Positions 54,600-62,319 of a stretch of DNA of 64,000 nt are shown here, piece by piece. Source of the DNA: Bin55 sp965220235 (GTDB lineage Bacteria > Pseudomonadota > Gammaproteobacteria > Pseudomonadales > Azotimanducaceae); the NCBI GenBank assembly GCA_965220235.1, contig OZ244815.1, positions 992,001 through 1,056,000 of the forward strand. The letters are read 5' to 3'. A program made the position numbers and the translations under genes. Numbering within the stretch: position 1 is the first letter of the stretch; each line of letters opens with the position of its first letter. The notes beneath the pieces were generated by a model that was given only the letters and a program-made list of their open reading frames with translations, ran no database searches and had not been told where the DNA came from.

Positions 54600-56279
54600 T
54601 CAGATTCGATGAAGGACTGACCTTCGTAAACCAAAACGCTGTGAAGCGACGATGATCGTAGGTACTAGACCTACGATTAGGATCAAGAGTGCGGCGGTTG
54701 ACGCTTCGGCGATCCTTTCGTCCGACGCAAGGCGATAAGCACGGGTTGCGAGCGTTTCAAAGTTAAACGGTCTGAGGATGAGCGTAGCAGGAAGTTCCTT
54801 AACGACATCGACAAACACGAGCAGCAGTGCGGTCACAATGGCGGGTGTTAAGAGCGGCAAATGGACACGTCGCAAAGCGCCGAGAGGCTTCATTCCTAGA
54901 CTACGAGCGGCATCATCGTAATTCGGGTGGATTCGAGCCATACCACCTTCAACGCTGTTAAATGAGACGGTAAGAAAACGGGCGAGATAGACGAAGATAA
55001 GAGCTGCAACGCTTCCGGTCATAAGTAAACCGATATTTATGTCGAACGTAGACTGAACCCACTTTGCGAACGTACGATCGATAAACGTAAGAGGACCTAA
55101 GACGCCGATCGCCAATACCATACCTGGTATGGCATACCCTAAGGTTGCGGTTCGCACGCCTAGTCGAAGTATTTTTCGATCGCCTCTCAGTCGTGTCGAG
55201 TATGTCAAGCACATAGCGAAGATGACGGCGAGAAACGCGGTAATCGTTGCCACAGAGATGGTGTTGACCACATAACTTAAGAAAGGCATGCCAAATGTAG
55301 GATCGCCCGTCTCAACAGCGTGTCTTCCAAGTACGAATACGGGGATTACTAAGCCGAACAATAGCGGTAAAGCACAAAAAGTCATCACTATGTAGGAACG
55401 CCAGCCGTGCAGAGGTGTCCGCATACTTGGGACATTTCTCGACACCGGATTTGCATGGAGCCCTCGGCGCGCGAATTGCTCAAGCACGACTAGAAATGCA
55501 ACGATCAGGAACAGCCATCCTGCGAGTTGCATTGCAGCTTGTTGTTCACCCATTGCATACCAAGTACGGAAGATTCCGTTTGTGAGCGTTGGTACGCCGA
55601 AAAACTCTACAACACCGAAGTCCGCAGCCGTTTCCATCAGTGCCAACGCCAAACCTCCTGCGATCGCGGGGCGTGCATGCGGTAGAGCAATCTTGAAGAA
55701 GATTCGCCGTGGCGTTACGCCGAGTGTTCGAGCTGCGTCTGCCATAGGCGCGGCTTGTTCTGAGAATGCGTTGTAGGCTAGTAAATACACATAGGGATAT
55801 AGGGTGAAACCGAGCACCATCCCTGCGCCGGGTAAAGAGCGGATAGACGGAAGTGGGACATCAAATGTCGTGATCTGCTGAATCCAAGATTGAACGTGCG
55901 TCACATTTGCGAACAGGTCTCCGTACGCATACGCTACAACGTATGCGGGTGCCGCTAACGGTAGAATCAAAACCCAAGCAAATACACGGCGTCCGGGGAA
56001 CTCTTTCGTCGCAGTTAGCCAGGCACAACCTACGCCAACCAGCGTAGTAATACATGCGACACAAAGGAGGAGTGCTACCGTATTACCGATGTACCCTAAG
56101 AGGACCGTTTCACGTAGGTGAATCCATGTCGCTGATGCAGGCACGAAGAAATTCAGTAGGACCGCTACGATCGGAAGTACGATCGGAAGTGCGATTGCGA
56201 GTGCAATCAATGTCCATCCCGACAGAATGCGAGGTATGCGAAAACCCTGGCGTCTAGTAACAGGGCTGGGATTGGACAT
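54600..56279 (-). CDS. fbpB: Ferric iron ABC transporter permease, FbpB type
   Basis: This fused two-half permease has about twelve membrane segments. Each half carries an EAA-type loop: DAARTLGVTPRRIFFKIALPHARPAI near 180 and DAARSLGMKPLGALRRVHLPLLTPAI near 465. This is the FbpB/SfuB architecture for Fe3+ import. I choose ATG 56279 (MSNPSPVTRRQG); a GTG at 56285 is possible. The start codon overlaps that of fbpC on the other strand within the sequence CATG. A 12-base tandem repeat near 56168-56192 codes for a repeated LPIV in the first helix. Confidence 0.88.
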   Translation of the reverse strand: MSNPSPVTRRQGFRIPRILSGWTLIALAIALPIVLPIVAVLLNFFVPASATWIHLRETVLLGYIGNTVALLLCVACITTLVGVGCAWLTATKEFPGRRVFAWVLILPLAAPAYVVAYAYGDLFANVTHVQSWIQQITTFDVPLPSIRSLPGAGMVLGFTLYPYVYLLAYNAFSEQAAPMADAARTLGVTPRRIFFKIALPHARPAIAGGLALALMETAADFGVVEFFGVPTLTNGIFRTWYAMGEQQAAMQLAGWLFLIVAFLVVLEQFARRGLHANPVSRNVPSMRTPLHGWRSYIVMTFCALPLLFGLVIPVFVLGRHAVETGDPTFGMPFLSYVVNTISVATITAFLAVIFAMCLTYSTRLRGDRKILRLGVRTATLGYAIPGMVLAIGVLGPLTFIDRTFAKWVQSTFDINIGLLMTGSVAALIFVYLARFLTVSFNSVEGGMARIHPNYDDAARSLGMKPLGALRRVHLPLLTPAIVTALLLVFVDVVKELPATLILRPFNFETLATRAYRLASDERIAEASTAALLILIVGLVPTIIVASQRFGLRRSVLHRI

Positions 56280-57384
56280 GAGCACGGATTCTAAGGAAGA
56301 TAAGGTACAGGCGACAGCAGGAAAAGCGTTGTCACGAGAACCTGTTCGAATTGAAGACGTTAGCTATAGTTTTGGACAAAACCGCGTTCTTGATCATGTG
56401 AGCTTGACGGTCGATCCTGGTGAAATAGTCTGTCTGCTAGGCGCTTCCGGCAGCGGCAAGAGTACCCTGCTACGCATCATCGCTGGCCTGTTACCGCTGC
56501 AAGAAGGAAGCGTACGAATCAGTGGTTTAGCACCCGCTGTGCCGGGTCACGAGCCGCCTCCGGAGGTGAGAAACTGCGGTCTTGTATTTCAAGACCATGT
56601 GTTGTTTCCGCATTTAACCGTTGTCGACAACGTGGCGTTCGGATTACGAGGCTTTGCATCTCAAGCGCGAACATCACGCGCGCTGGACCAGTTACGAGAG
56701 GTGGGTCTAGCAGACCACGCGAATCGATTCCCAGACACGCTTTCCGGTGGCGAACAGCAGCGTGTTGCGATAGCTCGTGCTTTGGCACCAGAACCTTCGG
56801 TGATGTTGTTAGATGAAGCCTTCGTAAATGTCGACTCCGCGCTTCGAAGAAACTTACGCGAGGACGCTAGATTAGCCCTGCGAGCAAGTGGTGCACCTTG
56901 CATCGTGGTTACTCACGACCCCGAAGAGGCGATGGAACTTGCAGATCGCATCGCTGTACTTCAGGACGGTCGAATCGTGCAAGATGCTCCTCCTGAAGCG
57001 ATCTGGCGAACCCCGCAAACACAGTTCGTCGCGTCGCTGTTCTGTGGTACCGACCCCATCGCTGGTCGCGTAATTGAAGGAGGAGTAGAAACCGTATTCG
57101 GTTCCATGCGGGGCGTACACGTTGACCTTCGAAACGATCAGAAATGCGTGGTGATTGCTCATCCTGAGTCACTGTATCTCCAAGCATCATCAGGAAGTAA
57201 TGTTTACGTTACGGACGTTCGATTCCGTAGTGGTCGATACTTAGTAATAGTTGAAGCAGACGGTGAGATATTGCGAGTAATTAGTGAATCACGACCGACG
57301 GCTTCAATTGGCGATTCCGTTACTGTGACTGCTGAGGCAGATGGGATTTATGTGTATCCCTTAGACGATAATGAGTCTCATTAA
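56278..57384 (+). CDS. fbpC: Ferric iron ABC transporter ATP-binding protein, FbpC type
   Basis: This ATPase powers Fe3+ import through FbpB. Walker A is LLGASGSGKST at residues 53-63. The signature LSGGEQQRVAIARAL is near 155, and Walker B LLDEAFVNVDS near 180 has Ala where Pro is usual. The H-loop is VVTHDPEEAME. A TOBE-like domain follows from about 280. ATG 56278 gives 368 residues. A TTG at 56329, with AGGA upstream, is a plausible shorter start. The frame is open upstream to 56227. Confidence 0.9.
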   Translation: MSTDSKEDKVQATAGKALSREPVRIEDVSYSFGQNRVLDHVSLTVDPGEIVCLLGASGSGKSTLLRIIAGLLPLQEGSVRISGLAPAVPGHEPPPEVRNCGLVFQDHVLFPHLTVVDNVAFGLRGFASQARTSRALDQLREVGLADHANRFPDTLSGGEQQRVAIARALAPEPSVMLLDEAFVNVDSALRRNLREDARLALRASGAPCIVVTHDPEEAMELADRIAVLQDGRIVQDAPPEAIWRTPQTQFVASLFCGTDPIAGRVIEGGVETVFGSMRGVHVDLRNDQKCVVIAHPESLYLQASSGSNVYVTDVRFRSGRYLVIVEADGEILRVISESRPTASIGDSVTVTAEADGIYVYPLDDNESH

Positions 57385-57398
57385 AATTAACAGTTCAT

Positions 57399-58463
57399 AT
57401 GAAGCGAGAAGCGAAGGAGCATGGTCTGAAAAAAGTAGAAGCTACACGAATAGATCGTATCGGTATTTGGATTAGTGTCTTTCTAGTCGGTTTTGTTTCA
57501 TCTGCTAGCGTATTTGCACAGGAAGTAAACGTTTATTCGGCGAGACACTACGACACCGACCTCGCGTTATATGAGACTTTTACGGAGCAAACTGGAATCA
57601 CCGTCAATCTTATAGAAGGTGGCAGTGACGCGCTTATGGAGAGGATTCTCAACGAAGGCGAATTTACGCCGGCAGACCTCCTTATAACAGTGGACGCGGG
57701 GCGACTCTGGCGAGCGCAGCAACATGGTGTGTTCCAGCCTATTGAGTCTGAGGTGCTTGAATCGCGCGTACCTGCTCATCTACGCGAGGAAAATGGACAT
57801 TGGTTTGGTTTGTCGAAGCGTGCGAGGGTCATAGTGCTTCGGAAGGACGCAAAATTGCCATTAGAAGTGCGACGCTACGAGGACCTATCAAACCCAGCAT
57901 TCAAGGGACAGGTTTGTATGCGTTCGTCGTCGAATATCTACAACCTTTCGCTGATGGCTTCGTTGCTCGTAGAGAATGGACCGGAAGTTGCGGTAAAGTG
58001 GGCTAGCGGCGTGGTCGCGAACTTTGCGCGTGAACCACAAGGCAACGACACAAGCAATATAACCGCCGTTTCTAACGGGGAGTGTGCATTGACGATCGCA
58101 AATACATACTACCTAGGGCGATTTCTTGCAAGCGACAAGGCCTCCGACCGTGAGTTAATTAACTCGATACAGGTTGTTTTTCCCAATCAAGATGATCGAG
58201 GTACGCACGTGAATATCAGTGGTGCAGGCGTCACCAAGCATGCACCGAACAGAGATCACGCAGTTCGGTTTTTGGAGTACCTCACCGACGATTTCGCACA
58301 GAAGCTTTTCGCTGAGGGTAATAACGAGTATCCAGTTGTCGGCGAAGCGACAGGAGCGATCACGGATTTAGGTGCATTCAAGGAAGATGAGATTCAGGCT
58401 CAGCTCTTAGGCGAAAATCAGTCAGCCGCTGTGCGAGTTTACGATCTTGCTGGCTGGCATTGA
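57399..58463 (+). CDS. fbpA: Periplasmic ferric iron-binding protein, FbpA/FutA type
   Basis: This is the substrate-binding protein for the FbpBC importer. A signal sequence with a long charged start runs to about residue 41 (SVFLVGFVSSASVFAQ). The mature part starts EVNVYSARHYDTD, the family block with the first ligand tyrosine. The paired iron tyrosines are in ANTYYLGRFL near 238. The 354 residues are normal. It lies 14 bases after fbpC. The next gene begins about 38 bases on. Confidence 0.9.
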   Translation: MKREAKEHGLKKVEATRIDRIGIWISVFLVGFVSSASVFAQEVNVYSARHYDTDLALYETFTEQTGITVNLIEGGSDALMERILNEGEFTPADLLITVDAGRLWRAQQHGVFQPIESEVLESRVPAHLREENGHWFGLSKRARVIVLRKDAKLPLEVRRYEDLSNPAFKGQVCMRSSSNIYNLSLMASLLVENGPEVAVKWASGVVANFAREPQGNDTSNITAVSNGECALTIANTYYLGRFLASDKASDRELINSIQVVFPNQDDRGTHVNISGAGVTKHAPNRDHAVRFLEYLTDDFAQKLFAEGNNEYPVVGEATGAITDLGAFKEDEIQAQLLGENQSAAVRVYDLAGWH

Positions 58464-58501
58464 TCGCGAATTCCGCGCACAGTAAATTCGGACATGTCGA
58501 C

Positions 58502-59314
58502 ATGAACCGCATAAATCTCATCCCATTTTCATCATTCGTACCAAACTCGATTTTCCGGTTGGTTTTCATCAGCTGCTTGATTGCGAGTCATTGCATCGTG
58601 TCAACGGTCGGTTATGCAGAAGAACAGAACGTTGATTCGTCTAGCCTCGAAGACGAAACGGCGTCAGAAACTGCACAGATCGATCTCGCTACTGATGATG
58701 CAGCATATCTGACGCAGCTCGGGTTGCTTCGAGGTCACCTGATGGTTGGATTTGAACTCTATCGACGTTCGCTGCCGGAAATGTCGGAAACTCATATGAA
58801 GCATCCGAACGAGGAACTGTATGCGGATCTCATTCCCGCGTTCGAGAATCGCGGCTGTGCTGGATTTGCGAATGAACTGACCGAGCTTGCGCGTGTTGTG
58901 TCAGAACGTGAGACGTATGAAGTCGTGGCTTCGAACTATGAGTTACTCTCTGCTGCGATTGGTAGATGCGAAGCGGTAGTTAAGCGGGATAACCAGGCGA
59001 TTGCTATGCAGGTGGTAGTGAATCTCTTGGCCAATGCGCTAATCGAATACGAAATCGGTGTTATTGATGGTGATATTAACAACGTTCATGAATATCAGGA
59101 CGCTTGGGGATTCACTCAGGTTGCTGCTGAGTATTCACGATTACCGGCACTAGCAGAAGACGACAAGGACCGACTTTTCACGCTTCGCGTTCAACGCTTG
59201 ATTACGAGTCTCGACCCCCTGTGGCCTTCACTGAACCCAACTAGGATCGACGATCCGAACGTCCCGAAATTACTGAACCGAATACGTGTGTACACCACGC
59301 AATCGACCGAATGA
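58502..59314 (+). CDS. Exported protein of unknown function in the iron importer operon
   Basis: I cannot name this 270-residue protein. A signal peptide or anchor covers about 18-42 (LVFISCLIASHCIVSTVGYA), followed by an acidic linker rich in Glu, Asp and Ser. Residues 75-115 carry a motif with GHLMVGFELY, then SETHMKHPNEELYADLIPAFENR, holding His, His and Glu residues of a metal-binding kind. The rest is helical. It resembles, from memory, proteins that accompany imelysin-type iron proteins, but this is not certain. ATG 58502 is chosen because the signal starts there. It is 38 bases after fbpA. Confidence 0.7.
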   Translation: MNRINLIPFSSFVPNSIFRLVFISCLIASHCIVSTVGYAEEQNVDSSSLEDETASETAQIDLATDDAAYLTQLGLLRGHLMVGFELYRRSLPEMSETHMKHPNEELYADLIPAFENRGCAGFANELTELARVVSERETYEVVASNYELLSAAIGRCEAVVKRDNQAIAMQVVVNLLANALIEYEIGVIDGDINNVHEYQDAWGFTQVAAEYSRLPALAEDDKDRLFTLRVQRLITSLDPLWPSLNPTRIDDPNVPKLLNRIRVYTTQSTE

Positions 59315-59541
59315 GATTGCTCTGATTGAAAGAAATAGGTAGTGTGTTCGAGTAATGTGAATACGAATTTGTAACACGCAGTTTCGCTTGGCTTAGTTCG
59401 ATTAGTACAACGTTTTAGTTAATTAAGAATTTCATAATGCTGCTTGGTCGTTCCGATCGTTACGAAGCTGTCGCCGGACCTATCACGAGGTTTAACATAT
59501 CGAGTTCACGTTAACAGACACCTTTCGGAGCGGCGCTGACT

Positions 59542-60012
59542 GTGAACATAAAAATCAATGGAGAAACAAGAGATTTAGGCGATCTTGACCCGGAAACCCC
59601 GTTATTGTGGGTTCTCAGAGATGAATTGAACCTTGTCGGCACGAAATACGGGTGCGGCATAAGCCAATGTGGTGCCTGCACCATTCTCGTTGACAACGTA
59701 GCTGTGAAGTCTTGTTCCTATCCAGTTGCATCCGTAGGTGAAGCTAACGTGACCACTATCGAAGGTCTTGCGGACTCGAACGGTGAACTAAGTGCGTTGC
59801 AGAAAGCATGGGTAGATTTAGATGTCGCCCAATGCGGCTATTGTCAAAGCGGACAGGTGATGGCGGCAGAAGCACTGTTACGTTCGAACCCCAACCCAAG
59901 TGACGACGAAATCGATCAAGCCATGGCGTCGAATATCTGCCGTTGCGGGACATACATTCGTATACGTGATGCCGTGAAAACAGCTGCTGGTCAGCTGGCA
60001 ACCGAGGAATAA
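59542..60012 (+). CDS. iorA: Small 2Fe-2S subunit of an IorA-type molybdenum hydroxylase
   Basis: This electron-transfer subunit of 156 residues binds two 2Fe-2S clusters. The plant-type cluster uses Cys-38, 43, 46 and 58 (KYGCGISQCGACTILV), and the second uses Cys-98, 101, 133 and 135 (QCGYCQSGQ and NICRCGTYIRIR). All eight are present. The start is GTG at 59542. It lies 11 bases upstream of the large subunit. Family members accept electrons from isoquinoline, aldehyde or other N-heterocycle oxidation, so the substrate is open. Confidence 0.88.
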   Translation: MNIKINGETRDLGDLDPETPLLWVLRDELNLVGTKYGCGISQCGACTILVDNVAVKSCSYPVASVGEANVTTIEGLADSNGELSALQKAWVDLDVAQCGYCQSGQVMAAEALLRSNPNPSDDEIDQAMASNICRCGTYIRIRDAVKTAAGQLATEE

Positions 60013-60023
60013 GGAGTCGCGCA

Positions 60024-62276
60024 ATGACATCACTCAACTACGAAGATATCGGTGACATCGTAGAGATCGTCACTTCGGCTCGTGAAGAATCGCACGATGT
60101 TGATCGCCCGCTCCGCATCGTAAAGCTAGACCGGCGTCAATTTTTGAAAATGACCGGCGCTGTCGGGGGCGGATTGATGCTTTCTTTCGGTGCCTCAAAG
60201 TCGATGGCGGTAACTACGCCAGGAGCGTTTCAACCAAACGGCTATGTCAAAATCGACGAATCCGGAATTGTCTTGTACGCGAAGAATCCGGAGATTGGTC
60301 AAGGCGTGAAGACATCGCTCCCGATGATCGTCGCCGAAGAGCTCGACGCTGCATGGGAGGACGTAACCGTCGAGCAATCGCGAATCGATCAAGCTGCTTA
60401 CGGCATGCAGTTCGCCGGCGGATCTACCGCGATCCCAATGAATTGGGAGGCATTACGACGTGCTGGTGCCACCGCAAGATTGATGCTGATCGAAGCCGCA
60501 GCAAAACGGTGGAATGTGGGTTCTGACTCATTAACGACCGAACGCAGCCATGTCGTTCATGCCTCAAGTGGTCGAAAAGCGTCTTACCTTGAATTGGCAA
60601 CCGATGCAGCAACAATCCCTGTGCCAAGCGCAGATTCAGTTAAGTTAAAAGACGCTAAGGATTTCCAAATCCTCGGCAAACGAGTGACGGGCGTCGACAA
60701 TGAGGCGTTGATGCGTGGTCAGCCGTTGTTTGGTATCGATCAGACGGTACCGGGCATGAAGTACGCGGTTTACCAAAAGTGTCCTGCGATCGGTGGAAAG
60801 GTCAAGTCTGCAAATCTCGATGAGATCAAAGCGATGCCCGGGATTAATGATGCGTTCGTACTTGAAGGGAACAACAACGCTGCTGAACTCTTGCCTGGAG
60901 TAGCCATCGTAGCTGACAACACATGGGCGGCCTTTCAAGCAAAACGCGCACTAAAAATCGAATGGGAAGAGACTCAAGCTTCTACAGATAGTTGGTCTCA
61001 CGCGATAGAAGAAGCGGAGCGGCTTCGCCATGAATCAGGACCTCGAGTAGTAGATACAGGTAATGTGGACACAGCATTCGAAAATAGCGTAAAGCAAGCG
61101 AGTGGGTTCTATCGCTACGCGTTCGCAAGCCACGCGCAACTCGAACCACAAAACTGCACGGCTTCTTTCTCGGACGGCAAACTCGAATTGTGGGCGCCTA
61201 CGCAAACTCCGGGTTCCGCGATCATGAGTGCGGCGAAAGTCGTCGGTATACAACCCACAAACGTGACGCTTCACCAAACCCGCTGTGGCGGTGGTTTTGG
61301 GCGTCGTCTGTATAACGACTTTACGTGTGAGTCTGCCGCGATCGCGAAGCAAACCGGTGTACCCGTGAAACTACAGTGGACGCGCGAAGACGACATGGCA
61401 TACGACCTATACCGTGCCGGTGGTTTCCATCAGATGCATGGCTCCGTCGATGAGGCTGGCAAGATCACAGGGTGGCGCGACCGATTCATCACGTTTACAA
61501 ACGATGGCAACCGGCCAGTGTCTGGTGGCGGGATTTCTCGAGGCGTGTTTCCCGGTGGTTTATTAGAAAACGTCCGGGTCGAACAGTCTGCTCTCGAATG
61601 GAAAAACCGATGTGCCGCTTGGCGTGCACCAGGATCAAACGTATTTGCGTTTGTCGTCGGCAGTTTTCTGCATGAACTAGCGCATACGGCGGGTAGAGAT
61701 CACCTCGATGTTCTGCTCGAGGTACTTGGGGAGCCGCGTCAGTTAGGCCCCCGAGGCATGCACACTGGCCGCGCAGCGGAGGTCGTTAGAGTTGCGGCTA
61801 AAGAAGCAGGTTGGGGGCGTGATCTAGGTGAAGGACGCGGCATGGGGGTTGCTTTCTACTACAGCCACGCAGGTCACATTGCGGAGGTCGCAGAAGTGAG
61901 CGTGAGTGAAGACAAGAAAGTCAAAGTGCACAAAGTGACAGTTGCAGCAGATGTTGGCCCGATCGTCAACCTCAGTGGTGCAGAAAACCAAGTTCAAGGC
62001 TCCGTGGTTGACGGCTTATCAACGATGTTCAATCTGGCCGTAAGTTTCGAGAATGGTCGCGTACAGCAGAGCAATTTCGATAAGTACTCGATGTTGCGAA
62101 TGCCGTCTACGCCTGAAATAGACGTGCATTTCGTGAAGAGTGACTACCCACCGACCGGTCTTGGTGAACCCGCATTTCCACCTTTGGCACCCGCAGTCTA
62201 TAACGCGATTTTCGAAGCGACGGGTCATCGCGCGCGGACGATGCCCATTAGCGAGGAGGGGTTTTCCTTGGCGTGA
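60024..62276 (+). CDS. iorB: Molybdopterin-binding large subunit, isoquinoline 1-oxidoreductase beta type
   Basis: This subunit of 750 residues binds the molybdenum cofactor. A twin-arginine motif RRQFLKMTG is at residues 37-45, with a 36-residue stretch before it, so export folded with the small subunit is likely. Cofactor-binding segments include QCPA-like GGGFGRRLYNDF near 425, and the catalytic Glu is in GLGEPAFPP near 716. Substrate specificity is not readable. AAGGAG precedes the ATG. The tonB-dependent receptor starts within 50 bases. Confidence 0.85.
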   Translation: MTSLNYEDIGDIVEIVTSAREESHDVDRPLRIVKLDRRQFLKMTGAVGGGLMLSFGASKSMAVTTPGAFQPNGYVKIDESGIVLYAKNPEIGQGVKTSLPMIVAEELDAAWEDVTVEQSRIDQAAYGMQFAGGSTAIPMNWEALRRAGATARLMLIEAAAKRWNVGSDSLTTERSHVVHASSGRKASYLELATDAATIPVPSADSVKLKDAKDFQILGKRVTGVDNEALMRGQPLFGIDQTVPGMKYAVYQKCPAIGGKVKSANLDEIKAMPGINDAFVLEGNNNAAELLPGVAIVADNTWAAFQAKRALKIEWEETQASTDSWSHAIEEAERLRHESGPRVVDTGNVDTAFENSVKQASGFYRYAFASHAQLEPQNCTASFSDGKLELWAPTQTPGSAIMSAAKVVGIQPTNVTLHQTRCGGGFGRRLYNDFTCESAAIAKQTGVPVKLQWTREDDMAYDLYRAGGFHQMHGSVDEAGKITGWRDRFITFTNDGNRPVSGGGISRGVFPGGLLENVRVEQSALEWKNRCAAWRAPGSNVFAFVVGSFLHELAHTAGRDHLDVLLEVLGEPRQLGPRGMHTGRAAEVVRVAAKEAGWGRDLGEGRGMGVAFYYSHAGHIAEVAEVSVSEDKKVKVHKVTVAADVGPIVNLSGAENQVQGSVVDGLSTMFNLAVSFENGRVQQSNFDKYSMLRMPSTPEIDVHFVKSDYPPTGLGEPAFPPLAPAVYNAIFEATGHRARTMPISEEGFSLA

Positions 62277-62319
62277 ATTGATCACGTTTCGTTCGCCATT
62301 GGGTAACCGATTGTCGGGG

